In this document: piece by piece, positions 25,694 to 34,482 of the stretch
How the letters are laid out: every line of letters starts with the position of its first letter
Numbering within the stretch: the stretch's first letter is position 1
Assembly (NCBI RefSeq): GCF_035486915.1
Contig: NZ_DATHMR010000020.1
Span: 1 to 64,000 of the forward strand
DNA length: 64,000 nucleotides
Reading direction: 5' to 3'
DNA from: Dyella_B sp035486915
Lineage (GTDB): Bacteria > Pseudomonadota > Gammaproteobacteria > Xanthomonadales > Rhodanobacteraceae
The notes under the pieces: generated by a model
Told to the model about the DNA's origin: nothing
Seen by the model: only the letters and a program-made list of their open reading frames with translations
Database searches by the model: none
Program-made: the position numbers and the translations under genes

Positions 25694-26278
25694 CGTTGCA
25701 ACTCCATGTGTCCTTGATGTTTGAGATGCCGCATGACGCGAACCCTGCGCGGCCTTGGAAATTGAAAAAAGCGCGGCGCTATGCATCGCGCGCGGTAAGT
25801 CATTCGCGTTGAGCCAAAACCGTTTGCGAGTCGAACAATCGGGTTACTTGATGGGCGGTGCGCACAAGTGGACGACATACGTCGCTGTCGTAAACGCAAC
25901 AAGGAGCACGTAGGTTGAGTACTGACCATCGATCCCTCGAATTCCTGATAAGACATGCCAAGCACGACGACTTGGCGTCCTCGCGTCACATCCAGGTGCT
26001 ACAAGTCAGTCAAAACATCAGCCGCGACGAACCATCGCCATGTTTGGAAATGGCTTGTAGACGGCTCGATAAAAGTTGCGCGCATCGATCAATGCGCACA
26101 TATCCCCTGTCGTTATGGTTCGGCACATACATGTGTGTGCCGCTACCGAAGCCCCCGTTCCGCCGGTAGTGCTACGCGATTTTCGCGGCCACGGGCATTG
26201 ACATTTGGTCACGCATAACCGTTTCTCCGCGGTAGCATTCGCCAAGCTGTCGCATGAATTTGCGTCCGCTATGGACGG
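25694..26278. other. 585-bp intergenic region upstream of the autotransporter
   Basis: No convincing gene is seen; the open frames here have no recognisable similarity and no good ribosome binding site. It must contain the autotransporter promoter on the minus strand and lies downstream of the TsdA-like gene. The only notable structure is the near-perfect palindrome at 26122-26141. Confidence 0.5.
26122..26141. promoter_or_regulatory. candidate operator palindrome
   Basis: GGCACATACATGTGTGTGCC is a 20-bp palindrome with 9 of 10 positions paired. It is the size of a typical homodimeric regulator site, in the long region upstream of the autotransporter. The binding protein is unknown. Confidence 0.35.
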
Positions 26279-27208
26279 CTATTTCGCAGCACCCTGCCCC
26301 AGCAATTGACCGTTTACTATCACGCCATATAACGAATCGGGTGTGTCGTGATAAGCCGCGCGAGTGGCAGGGATCGAGCCGTTGAAGCGCGGGTCCTGCG
26401 GGCGCTCATGAGCGTTCATGAAATACGCGACGTCCCACGTATCCTGGTCGGTCAGTGTGTTGCCGCGGCCCAGCGGCATGTTGGCTTTGATGAATCCGGC
26501 GGCATTGGTGATTTGTTCCATGCCAGCGCCCCAATTGAACGATTGCGGCCCCCAAAGCGGCGGGAACACGGTGTGATCGGCTGCTTGTTGGCCCTGGCCG
26601 TTGTCGCCGTGGCAGAGCGCGCAATCGCTCTTGAAGACCTTCTCACCGCGCGCATAATCGGGCGCCATCGCAGGCTTGGATAACTTTGGATAACTTCGGC
26701 CCGGCAACGAGGTACCGATCGGCTCGCCTTTCGACATCCAGTAGGCATACGTTTCCAGCGCCACCAGCACCGGATCGCCCAACGGTGGTGCCTTGCCGTT
26801 CATGCTGTAGTTGAAACAACCCTGCAGCCGCTCGGCGAACGTATTCACGTGATGATTTTTGCTGCGGTATGCGGGGTACATGGGATACGCACCCCACAAC
26901 GGTGCGGAATTCGCCAGTCGCCCTGCATCGAGGTGACAGTTTTCGCAGCTGAGTTGATTGCCAACATAGGCTTTTGCATAACGGCCCGGGTCGATGAAAA
27001 TCTGCCGGCCAAGCGCGACCTGTTTACCGAAATCATCGTTGGGAATCGCCGATTCATCCGGTGGCGAAAAATGACTGACGGTTTTCGTTACAGACGTTGC
27101 CGGCGCTGACGCATTGGCAGCGGGGGCCGACGACTGTGGCGCCGGTGCGTGATCGCACGCAGCCAACCATAACGTCGCGCCGATCACCATCATGCGCATC
27201 GCTTTCAT
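26279..27208 (-). CDS. TsdA-like diheme cytochrome c (probable thiosulfate dehydrogenase), lipoprotein
   Basis: Envelope cytochrome of 309 aa with a lipobox L-A-A-C (Cys 18). It has two heme c sites, CENCH (88-92) and CALCH (196-200). Between them, Cys131 in RLQGCFNYSMNG occupies the place of the conserved cysteine that ligates the active-site heme in TsdA, and the preceding YVGNQLSCENCHLDAG is also TsdA-like. TsdA oxidises thiosulfate to tetrathionate or works in reverse. The start overlaps the previous stop by ATGA; an in-frame upstream start at 27253 is less likely. Last gene of a four-gene operon of exported or lipid-anchored proteins. Confidence 0.82.
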   Translation of the reverse strand: MKAMRMMVIGATLWLAACDHAPAPQSSAPAANASAPATSVTKTVSHFSPPDESAIPNDDFGKQVALGRQIFIDPGRYAKAYVGNQLSCENCHLDAGRLANSAPLWGAYPMYPAYRSKNHHVNTFAERLQGCFNYSMNGKAPPLGDPVLVALETYAYWMSKGEPIGTSLPGRSYPKLSKPAMAPDYARGEKVFKSDCALCHGDNGQGQQAADHTVFPPLWGPQSFNWGAGMEQITNAAGFIKANMPLGRGNTLTDQDTWDVAYFMNAHERPQDPRFNGSIPATRAAYHDTPDSLYGVIVNGQLLGQGAAK

Positions 27209-27867
27209 GGCTGCCCCTCCTTCGGTAACGTCGCCGGTTGCGCGGCGTACCACGCGCTGATGGCGTTGATGTCGTCGTCGCTTAATTTGCTGGCGACGGC
27301 TTGCATCAGTAGCAACGGATCGTTATGACGCGAGCCCTGTTGCCACGCGTGCAATTCGTTCGACAGATACACCGACGATTGCGCCGCTAAAGCCGGAAAA
27401 TGATCGCCAACACCCACACCGCCGGGACCATGGCATTGCTCGCATGCCGGCAATCCTTTGGACCAGCGTCCGCGCGTCGCCAAGGTTTGCGCAAGCTGCG
27501 CATCGTCGCCGGTTGGCGCATTCGCCGGCGGTGAAGAGGGGACCGGCAACTTGCTGTAGTACGCCGCGACGGCATCGCGTTCGGCGTCGGTCAATCCTGT
27601 TGCGATCGGCTGCATGGTCGCGTTGGTGCGCGAACCGTTTGCGAAATCGTCCAGCTGTTTGCGCAAATAGGCTTGCGGCAAACCCGCCAGACGCGGAAAG
27701 CCCGCTGCGGTTTGACCGCCACCGTCCGCGCCATGACATGCCAGACATGGCGCCACGCCGTGTCCATTTCCCTGATGCGCCAGCGTCGCGCCATCGGGCG
27801 TTTCCGCCAGTACCGCTGACGCGCAAAACACGCCAAGCAACAGCGTAATGAGGTGGAATACTTTCAT
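27205..27867 (-). CDS. diheme c-type cytochrome (cytochrome c4/TsdB-like)
   Basis: Periplasmic electron carrier of 220 aa. It has a signal peptide cleaved after A-V-L-A (residue 21) and two similar halves, each with a heme site: CLACH (41-45) and CEQCH (142-146). The repeats after each site (FPRLAGLPQAYLRKQL and FPALAAQSSVYLSNEL) show the internal duplication typical of cytochrome c4. In TsdBA systems a diheme TsdB takes electrons from TsdA. Here the gene lies immediately upstream of the TsdA-like gene with a 4-nt overlap and has the same ATGA overlap with the solute-binding gene before it. Confidence 0.87.
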   Translation of the reverse strand: MKVFHLITLLLGVFCASAVLAETPDGATLAHQGNGHGVAPCLACHGADGGGQTAAGFPRLAGLPQAYLRKQLDDFANGSRTNATMQPIATGLTDAERDAVAAYYSKLPVPSSPPANAPTGDDAQLAQTLATRGRWSKGLPACEQCHGPGGVGVGDHFPALAAQSSVYLSNELHAWQQGSRHNDPLLLMQAVASKLSDDDINAISAWYAAQPATLPKEGQP

Positions 27868-28814
27868 GGCTGTGCGGGCTGGAACCCGTATTTGTGATAG
27901 ATCGCCTGCGCATCGGGAGATGTCATGAACGCCAGAAAATCTTTCGCAGCCTGTTCATGCGGCGCAGCTTTCAAGCGGGCCGCAGTGTACGTCGCCGTGA
28001 CGTTCTGATCGGCGGGTATGGCAATGGTCTCGATCGGCCGATGCAGAATCTGCTGCTGAAAGTACGCTTCCGTCGACCACACCGGCGCGGCATCCGATTC
28101 ACCCTGCAATACGCGCAACGGCGATTCGCGATGATGGATGCGCGTGAGATACGTGCTGCCGTCTTTCACTTTGCCATCCATGATCGTGTGATCGAGTGCG
28201 TCGCCACCTGCTTTGCGATAACTGGTTTCGATTTGCTTGGCGATACCTTCCCATTGCGGATTGGGCATGCTCACACGCACATCGGCACGACCGAGGTCCT
28301 TCAATCCCTGAATGTGCCTGGGATTGCCCTTGGCCACCATGATCGCAAGCGGATTGCGTGCATAGTTGGTGGTGTCCGCAAACCAGCCTCGCTGCTTTTG
28401 CAGGTCGGCAATCGAATCCTTGCCGTTGGTGAAGATGTCCGGCTTGGCTGCAATACGCAGATTGCCCATCACAAGCGAGCCGGTCTCGATCTGCTTGACG
28501 AGAATGCCAGGCGGCAAGGTTTCCACGTAAATGCGCTGGTATTGCGGGTAACGGTGCTTGAACGCTTCCACCAGATCATGCACGACCATGAACTGGTTGC
28601 CGGCAAAAAATACCGTGAGTTGCGGATCGACAATGTCGCCATGCAGATCCGCGATGGCATCGAAGGGCGGCACGGCGAATGACACGCCACCCGCCGGCGG
28701 TGGATTCCACGGCGGCAGGTAGTCGGTCTGATCAGCACTCGCCGCACCAGCGACGGCAACAAGCAGGCCTGCCAGCAACGCGCATTGCCAGCGGCGATTC
28801 GAAGATGACGACAT
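27864..28814 (-). CDS. periplasmic solute-binding protein (PBP type 2, ModA-like)
   Basis: Exported binding protein of 316 aa with a signal peptide ending G-A-A-S-A-D. The mature protein has the two-domain periplasmic binding fold: LTVFFAGNQFMVVHDLVEAFKH at the start and, near the C-terminus, AAKDFLAFMTSPDAQAIYHKYGF, which is the ModA/tungstate/phosphate-binding-type ending. No permease or ATPase gene is nearby, so it is an orphan. It sits between the DsrE-like gene and the cytochromes with tight spacing, which suggests a redox or sulfur-related ligand or a sensing role rather than ordinary uptake. Ligand unknown. Confidence 0.82.
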   Translation of the reverse strand: MSSSSNRRWQCALLAGLLVAVAGAASADQTDYLPPWNPPPAGGVSFAVPPFDAIADLHGDIVDPQLTVFFAGNQFMVVHDLVEAFKHRYPQYQRIYVETLPPGILVKQIETGSLVMGNLRIAAKPDIFTNGKDSIADLQKQRGWFADTTNYARNPLAIMVAKGNPRHIQGLKDLGRADVRVSMPNPQWEGIAKQIETSYRKAGGDALDHTIMDGKVKDGSTYLTRIHHRESPLRVLQGESDAAPVWSTEAYFQQQILHRPIETIAIPADQNVTATYTAARLKAAPHEQAAKDFLAFMTSPDAQAIYHKYGFQPAQP

Positions 28815-28829
28815 GTTCGATTCCCCGTC

Positions 28830-29372
28830 TTACAGTGGCATCAGGGCGTAACCCTGCTGTTCCAGCACGGTGATCGTGGTGAGCGCCGAGAGGCTCAGCG
28901 TCACGTCTTTCGATGCCCAATCGTTCGGATAATGGTGTTCGGCCATCGCCTGCCCGCATACGGCGACATCCACACCCGCCTTGCGCAGCTGGCCGATCAC
29001 GGCAAGGTTCGGGTTTGCAGTGCCAAATTGCGCGCGATAGTGCGCATCGTCCAGCACGATGCCTGTGGCGTCGCCCGAGGCCACGGCCACGAACTTCAGA
29101 TGATCGAGCGGAACGCCGGCCGACGCATACAGATTCACGGTGCGCGCCACGCGCTCAAGGCTGGGACTGATGTGGTCGGGCTTGTCGCCCGCTTTGGTGA
29201 GCGAAAACACAACCTTGTACGTGGCGTTGCGATCGGGCTGATAGGCCGCCTGCGGCAGCGGATGATAGGCGCCCGCGGCGGTAATGACTTGAGCCGGAGC
29301 ATTGTCGGCCATGGCCGCAGCGCAACCGAAAAGGCCAAGGGCACAGCACAGCAACAAGGTCGGACGATTCAT
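28830..29372 (-). CDS. exported DsrE-family protein
   Basis: First gene of the operon, 180 aa. It has an N-terminal signal sequence containing L-F-G-C (a possible lipobox at Cys 17) or a signal peptidase I site after A-M-A (residue 22). The mature domain has the DsrE/DsrF fold pattern: KVVFSLTKAGDKPDHISPSLERVARTVNLYASAGVP, then LKFVAVASGDATGIVLDD and DVAVCGQAMAEHH, where the single Cys matches the conserved active cysteine of sulfur-relay DsrE proteins. Such proteins bind persulfide sulfur. An exported version next to TsdA-like cytochromes points to periplasmic sulfur-compound chemistry (inference). Confidence 0.8.
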   Translation of the reverse strand: MNRPTLLLCCALGLFGCAAAMADNAPAQVITAAGAYHPLPQAAYQPDRNATYKVVFSLTKAGDKPDHISPSLERVARTVNLYASAGVPLDHLKFVAVASGDATGIVLDDAHYRAQFGTANPNLAVIGQLRKAGVDVAVCGQAMAEHHYPNDWASKDVTLSLSALTTITVLEQQGYALMPL

Positions 29373-29508
29373 GCTTGCATCTCGCTAGGCAACGCGCAGC
29401 TGCGTCCTGTCGAAGGCTACGCCGCCTGAAGCCATCAGGCCACTTCATGTTGTCTATATGACAGATAAGGTCGATTTATCCGCGCCCGCCATCCTGTACC
29501 ATGAGCGG

Positions 29509-30258
29509 ATGAGCGAGCAGTCCACCACCCATTTCGGCTTCCGCGACGTTCCGGTCGGGGAAAAGCAAAAGCTGGTCGGCGAGGTTTTCACGTCGGTCGC
29601 CAGCAACTACGACCTGATGAACGACTTGATGTCGTTCGGCGTCCACCGGCTGTGGAAGCGTCATTTCGTCGCCGTCAGCGGCGTGCGCCGCGGTGACCGC
29701 GTGTTGGATTTGGCCGGCGGTACCGGCGATATCGCCGCGTTGCTCAAGCCTGTCGTCGGCGAAGAAGGCGAAGTGATCGTGGGCGATATCAATGCCGCGA
29801 TGCTCAACGTCGGCCGCGACCGGCTCACCGATCGCGGCATGGTGTCCGGTTTGCGCTGGACGCAGTTGAATGCCGAAGCGCTGCCCTTCCCCGACAACAG
29901 TTTTGACGCCGTGACGATGGCGTTCGGCCTGCGCAACGTGACCGACAAGGACAAGGCGCTCGCGGATATCCAGCGTGTGCTCAAACCCGGCGGCCGTGCA
30001 CTGGTGCTGGAATTTTCCAAAGTTCAGAACGAACTGTTCGGCAAGCTTTACGACTTCCACTCGTTCCAGGTTCTGCCGAAACTTGGCAAGTTATTCGCAC
30101 GCGACTCGGGCAGCTATCAGTACCTCGCCGAATCCATTCGCAAGCATCCGGATCAGGAAACGCTCAAGGGCATGATGGAACACGCCGGCTTTGGTCGCGT
30201 CGAAGTGCGCAATCTCAGCAACGGCATTGTCGCGATCCATCGCGCGTACAAATTATAG
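29509..30258 (+). CDS. ubiE: ubiquinone/menaquinone biosynthesis C-methyltransferase UbiE
   Basis: SAM-dependent C-methyltransferase of 249 aa (E. coli UbiE 251). It methylates the quinone ring precursor in ubiquinone and, where present, menaquinone synthesis. Motif I LDLAGGTGD is at residues 66-74. The family signatures YDLMNDLMSFGVHRLWK and RVLKPGGRALVLEFSK and the C-terminal NGIVAIHRAYKL are present. ATG 29509 matches the family N-terminus (THFGFRDV...EKQKLV); an in-frame start at 29458 adds 17 non-conserved residues. It converges on a GST gene, with a strong terminator between. Confidence 0.97.
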   Translation: MSEQSTTHFGFRDVPVGEKQKLVGEVFTSVASNYDLMNDLMSFGVHRLWKRHFVAVSGVRRGDRVLDLAGGTGDIAALLKPVVGEEGEVIVGDINAAMLNVGRDRLTDRGMVSGLRWTQLNAEALPFPDNSFDAVTMAFGLRNVTDKDKALADIQRVLKPGGRALVLEFSKVQNELFGKLYDFHSFQVLPKLGKLFARDSGSYQYLAESIRKHPDQETLKGMMEHAGFGRVEVRNLSNGIVAIHRAYKL

Positions 30259-30376
30259 AACCCCTATCGACGCGCGATGTTTCGAACTACGCGATGCGCT
30301 GAAAAACTCACAGTTTCGTCGTCATCTGGTTGATCGGAACCGCTCGACCGCGACCGTCATCCCACGTTTACGGCAA

Positions 30377-30404
30377 AAAAATCGTCGCTTTTGCGACGAT
30401 TTTT
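30377..30404. terminator. bidirectional intrinsic terminator
   Basis: AAAAATCGTCGC (30377-30388), loop TTTT and GCGACGATTTTT (30393-30404) form a perfect 12-bp stem with A and T tracts on both sides. It serves the convergent ubiE and GST genes. Confidence 0.92.
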
Positions 30405-30408
30405 CCAT

Positions 30409-31098
30409 TTACGCCGCACGCAAATCCTCAAGCAGCGTGCCTTGGCGCAATGTTTCCTCTTCATGATCGGGATCGCGCCAGGTTTCTTTCAGCGCCGCGT
30501 CATACCATCGATGCATGGACGCAAGAGCAAGCATCTGCTGCACGTAGGTGTTGGCGGTACTCCCCACATCCAGTTGATAGCTCTGAATGCGAAATACGAC
30601 GGGCGCGTAGAATGCATCGACGGCAGTAAAGGTTGCACCGGCCAGATACGGGCCGCCGAAGCGCGTGAGGCCCTCGCTCCACAACTCCTGCAGTCGCGCG
30701 AGATTGCTTGAGAGTGCCGCTGGAATGGTGTGCAGCTTGAGCCGTATGCCGCAATTCATCGGACAATGCGAACGCAATGCCTCGAAACCCGAATGCATTT
30801 CCGCCGCAGCACTGCGCGCCCATGCGCGTGCTTGCACGTCACTTGGCCATACACCCGGATGGTGTTCCGCTACATATTCGGCAATGGATAGCGAATCCCA
30901 TACAGTGATGTCGCCATCGTGCAGACACGGCACTTTGCCCGTGGGTGAAAACGTGCGGAACAACGTCCAGCTTGACGAAGTGCCGTGCTGAAAAGGCGTC
31001 AGTTTCTCATCGAACGGGATGTTCAATTCGCTCAACAACACCCAGGGCCGCAACGACCACGACGAGTAATTCCTGTTCGCAATGTAAAGCGTGTACAT
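30409..31098 (-). CDS. glutathione S-transferase family protein
   Basis: Cytosolic GST of 229 aa. The N-terminal thioredoxin-like domain reads YTLYIANRNYSSWSLRPWVLL with the catalytic Ser/Tyr region, followed by GKVPCLHDGD (cis-Pro loop) and VWDSLSIAEYVAE (the Glu-Ser glutathione contact). The all-helical C-terminal domain contains YLAGATFTAVDAFYAPVV. It resembles the bacterial zeta/beta-like enzymes that start MxTLxIANxNYSSWSLR. The substrate is not known. It starts about 60 nt downstream of the end of the EamA gene on the same strand. Confidence 0.93.
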   Translation of the reverse strand: MYTLYIANRNYSSWSLRPWVLLSELNIPFDEKLTPFQHGTSSSWTLFRTFSPTGKVPCLHDGDITVWDSLSIAEYVAEHHPGVWPSDVQARAWARSAAAEMHSGFEALRSHCPMNCGIRLKLHTIPAALSSNLARLQELWSEGLTRFGGPYLAGATFTAVDAFYAPVVFRIQSYQLDVGSTANTYVQQMLALASMHRWYDAALKETWRDPDHEEETLRQGTLLEDLRAA

Positions 31099-31160
31099 GC
31101 ATGCTCCTTGTAAGAACGATGTGCGATCACAGACGTATCTGTACCCCTGGCATCAGCAGG

Positions 31161-32096
31161 TCACGACTCGCAACCGGACTTGGCTACGACCGGAGTCATC
31201 GGAACCGCCGCGGCGGGAGCATTCTTGCGCCGCGCGTTCGCCAACGCCACACCACCCACCGTGATGACGCCACCTACCAGGGTTAACCAGCCAGGACGCT
31301 CGCCCAGCCACACCCAGCCAATCAACACTGCGATGGGCGGCGAGAAGTAGATGAAGCTGGAAACCTGCGATGCAGATGCACGCCGCAGCGCTGCGTTCCA
31401 GGTCAGATACCCGACGAACGTGGGCGCGACGCCCAGCCAGATCAACGCAGCGATGTGCGACCACGGTGCCACAACCAACGCATGCGGCAAGCCGATCCCG
31501 AACGGCATGGCACCCAATGTGCCTGCGAAAAATCCAAACGCCGTCACACCGATCATGTCGTTGCGCACAAAAAACGGTTTTTGTCCGACGAAGAAAATGG
31601 CCGAGGCGACGACACTCACCAACACCAATGCCGCCATCGGCTGAAACGTCACCTGTCTGCCGCTGGCCAGTACCACCATCACGACACCAAGCAATGCAAC
31701 CGCCAGTCCCAGCATGCGACGTCCGCTGATGCGTTCACCGATCCAAACGGCCGACAGCGTGGTGGTTGCCGCTGGTACCAATGCAATCAAGATGGCGGCC
31801 GTTCCGCTCGCAATGCGCGTTTCGGCGTAATTGAGGCACAGGTGATACGTCGTCAGGCCAATCACACCGAGTATCGCTAAGCGAAGCCAGTCGCGCCGTT
31901 GCGGCAACGGCGAGCGCCTCACAGCTATCAGCAGCGCAAAACACAGCGAACCGATCGCCAATCGCGCCAGCGCCACCTGGCCTGGCGTGAACGAGGCAAG
32001 CGCATAAGCAATCGCCGCATACGCGGAAGACCACGTGAGCAAGGCGATGGCGATGTAAATCAAAGCGCGCCCGTCAAGGCGCTCGGTACTGTCCAT
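31161..32096 (-). CDS. EamA/DMT family transporter
   Basis: Inner-membrane protein of 311 aa with ten predicted helices in two EamA repeats. The repeats are recognisable from YIAIALLTWSSAYAAIAYAL and, in the second half, VSVVASAIFFVGQKPFFVR. Family members export amino acids or metabolites. The C-terminus is a short cytoplasmic tail rich in Ala and Arg. The gene is divergent from an Lrp/AsnC-type regulator at 32217, a pairing common for amino-acid exporters, so an amino acid or related substrate is likely. Confidence 0.93.
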   Translation of the reverse strand: MDSTERLDGRALIYIAIALLTWSSAYAAIAYALASFTPGQVALARLAIGSLCFALLIAVRRSPLPQRRDWLRLAILGVIGLTTYHLCLNYAETRIASGTAAILIALVPAATTTLSAVWIGERISGRRMLGLAVALLGVVMVVLASGRQVTFQPMAALVLVSVVASAIFFVGQKPFFVRNDMIGVTAFGFFAGTLGAMPFGIGLPHALVVAPWSHIAALIWLGVAPTFVGYLTWNAALRRASASQVSSFIYFSPPIAVLIGWVWLGERPGWLTLVGGVITVGGVALANARRKNAPAAAVPMTPVVAKSGCES

Positions 32097-32216
32097 GAGT
32101 CGATTCCGCGGGGAAAGGGAATGTGCGAATCCTAGTCTTCAGCCGGTTGCCGAGGAATAATGCCCCCGTAACCCAACCCCATGTTTCGCCGTCGAACGAA
32201 ATATCCGGACGCCGCT

Positions 32217-32717
32217 ATGACCTACGAATCGAAACCCGAAATGGATCCCAAGGATTGGCAGCTGTTGGAAGCCCTACAGCACGATGCCCGCCTGGGATAT
32301 GCCGAACTGGGACGCAAGGTGCGCCTGTCTGCGCCGGCGGTGGCCGAGCGTGTAAAACGGCTGGAAGAAGCCGGCGTCATTACCGGCTATCGCGCCGTGG
32401 TCGAACCCAAACGGTTGGGTTACGGCATCGACGCCATGGTGCGCCTGCGTTGCGATGGTGGGATTTGCGCACGTATCGGAAAAATCGTGGCAGACGTGCC
32501 GGAGGTTCTGGATTGCCGCCGATTGGCAGGCGAAGACTCCGCCCTGCTTCGTGTTGTGGCGATGTCGATCGCACATCTTGAAGCGGTGCTCGATCGATTG
32601 CTGAAGATTCACGCCAGCATCAGCACGACGACGTTGATCGTGCTGCAGACACCACACGCGAACCGCCCGATCACGCGCGCGATGTGGGACGCGGCACGCC
32701 TTCTGTCGGACGAATGA
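32217..32717 (+). CDS. Lrp/AsnC family transcriptional regulator
   Basis: Regulator of 166 aa. The N-terminal winged helix-turn-helix reads MDPKDWQLLEALQHDARLGYAELGRKVRLSAPAVAERVKRLEEAGVITGY, the Lrp signature, and is followed by the RAM/ligand-binding domain (VVEPKRLGYGIDAMVRL...). The start at 32217 is preferred; the frame extends to 32181 with a basic, non-conserved stretch. It is divergent from the EamA transporter gene, which it probably controls in response to an amino acid. The gene ends before a 16-bp stem terminator. Confidence 0.95.
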   Translation: MTYESKPEMDPKDWQLLEALQHDARLGYAELGRKVRLSAPAVAERVKRLEEAGVITGYRAVVEPKRLGYGIDAMVRLRCDGGICARIGKIVADVPEVLDCRRLAGEDSALLRVVAMSIAHLEAVLDRLLKIHASISTTTLIVLQTPHANRPITRAMWDAARLLSDE

Positions 32718-32749
32718 TTAGACGTCTATCCAGCCGCGCCGCGTGAAGC

Positions 32750-32785
32750 AAAGCCTCCTTGCACGTCGCCGTGCAAGGAGGCTTT
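32750..32785. terminator. bidirectional intrinsic terminator
   Basis: AAAGCCTCCTTGCACG (32750-32765), loop TCGC, CGTGCAAGGAGGCTTT (32770-32785): a perfect 16-bp stem between the convergent Lrp and DUF3300 genes. T residues follow on the plus strand and A residues precede. Confidence 0.88.
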
Positions 32786-32790
32786 CTGCA

Positions 32791-34482
32791 TCAATCATGT
32801 GAATGATCGTCTTTCTTCTTCGGCGGTGGCGCTTGATGGGCAGGTGGCTGTGGATGCGCTTGCGGCGCCGCATGCTGCTGTGGCGGCGGTGCCGGACGCG
32901 GTGCGGGCGCCGGACGCGGTGCCGGTTGTGGATGCGGCTGCGCTTGTGGATGGAACGCCGGCTGCGCATGGACTACCGCCGGCTGTGGGTGCGGTTGAGG
33001 TTGTGGATGGAACGCCGGCTGCGCATGTGCCGCCGCCGGTTGCGGATGAGGTTGTGGCGCGGCACGAGCCGCAGGCTCCGGATGCGCTACCGCGCGTGCC
33101 GCCGCCGCAGGCTGACGGAATGCTTCCTGCGCATGAGGCGCCGCAGCAGCGGGATGCGCGATTTGCGCCGGCGCCTGATGCGGAATGTTCGGTACGGGAC
33201 GTGCCTCCGGAGCAGCATGCGGCGCTTGAGCCACATTTGCCGAGCGCCCGAAATTGGGCATGCTCATCGGCTGCCCTGGTGCATGGTTGTTGGTAACGTT
33301 GTGGTTGAACTGGTTGTTCGTCACGTTGTTGGTGACATTGCGATTGAACTGGTTATTGGCGACGTTACGGCTGAACTGATTGTTCGTAGCGTTGTTATTG
33401 ATCGTACGATTGTTGGCGTAGTTGTTGTTATTGACCGTGGTGTAACGGTTGTTGACGGTGTAGCGATTAATAACCGTCGTCGATTTCGACACATAGGTCT
33501 GATTGTTGTACACCACCGCCGGACGATGAAAGCCACCGCCATAATTGCCGCCGTTGTAGCCGCCACGACCGCCACCCCAGTTCATGCCCCAGGAATGCCA
33601 GCCGCCACCGCCACCGCCGTGATCGAACATGGCACCGACCACGATCGCAGCGGTAAATGCCACTGCACCCACCGCGATCACTTCACCCGTGTTGTAGGAA
33701 GGTTGCGGCGGCGGATAGTCATATCCAGGGTAATAAGCCACGTCGCCGCCGTAGACGGTCTGCGGGTTGTACACCGGCACGTACACCGCATCCGGCTGCG
33801 CGGGCTCGATCTGGATGATCTGCTGCGGCGGCGGCACGACGGGATCGCCGGAATACACCGGCGGCGCGGCGCCATTATCGACGTAACCGCTTGCCTGTTC
33901 GCTTTGTGCAACCTGTTGCGCCGGTTGCGTCGTCACCTGCTGTTGCGCCGACGTGCGCAGATTGCCCTGCGCAGAAGCGCGTTGGCGCATCACCTGGATG
34001 GCGTTCAACACATCCGTGGGATCGTTGACGTACGCCTCGCCTAGCGACTGTGTCCATTGGATGTTCTGCGCCATCTGCGACAACACAGACGGAAACTGGG
34101 TCAGCCCCTTTACGCTCGGGTCCCAGCTCTGCGGATTGACCGCCGCCTGTAACAGATCGCCTTTCAGATTCGAATTTTGCGTCAGCAGATTTTCTGCCGC
34201 AGTGATCTGATCGGGATAGGTAGACCCGGCCAGCACCTGCGCGACGAGCTTGTCAGGAAACAACGCGATCGGTGCAACCAACTGATAGAGCTGATCCGCG
34301 GTGGGCGGCGTGTAGGCCTGCGCCTGTTGTCCGGCGGCTGTCGACGACGATGCCGGCGCGCTCGACGATGCCGCGGGTGCATTGTTGTTATTCGACGATT
34401 GCCACGGGCAACCGGCGAGCAACAGCATGCTTGTACTCAAGCCTGCGCTGATCGCGAATTTCAGGGAAAGTTGCTTGTTCAC
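32791..34482 (-). CDS. DUF3300 domain lipoprotein with Asn-rich and His/Pro-rich tail
   Basis: Envelope protein of 563 aa. A GTG start at 34482, with GGAG 7 nt upstream, gives a lipobox L-A-G-C. The DUF3300 domain follows (LYQLVAPIALFPDKLVAQVLAGSTYP...QWTQSLGEAYVNDPTDVLNAIQVMRQRA), then VYVPVYNPQTVYGG, a short Gly-rich hydrophobic stretch, an Asn-rich repeat region (NNxFNRNVTNN) and a long Ala/His/Pro/Gln repeat tail ending in KKKDDHSHD. The function of DUF3300 is unknown. The His-rich tail might bind metals or cell-wall polymers (inference). The in-frame ATG at 34524 is an alternative start. Confidence 0.88.
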   Translation of the reverse strand: MNKQLSLKFAISAGLSTSMLLLAGCPWQSSNNNNAPAASSSAPASSSTAAGQQAQAYTPPTADQLYQLVAPIALFPDKLVAQVLAGSTYPDQITAAENLLTQNSNLKGDLLQAAVNPQSWDPSVKGLTQFPSVLSQMAQNIQWTQSLGEAYVNDPTDVLNAIQVMRQRASAQGNLRTSAQQQVTTQPAQQVAQSEQASGYVDNGAAPPVYSGDPVVPPPQQIIQIEPAQPDAVYVPVYNPQTVYGGDVAYYPGYDYPPPQPSYNTGEVIAVGAVAFTAAIVVGAMFDHGGGGGGWHSWGMNWGGGRGGYNGGNYGGGFHRPAVVYNNQTYVSKSTTVINRYTVNNRYTTVNNNNYANNRTINNNATNNQFSRNVANNQFNRNVTNNVTNNQFNHNVTNNHAPGQPMSMPNFGRSANVAQAPHAAPEARPVPNIPHQAPAQIAHPAAAAPHAQEAFRQPAAAARAVAHPEPAARAAPQPHPQPAAAHAQPAFHPQPQPHPQPAVVHAQPAFHPQAQPHPQPAPRPAPAPRPAPPPQQHAAPQAHPQPPAHQAPPPKKKDDHSHD

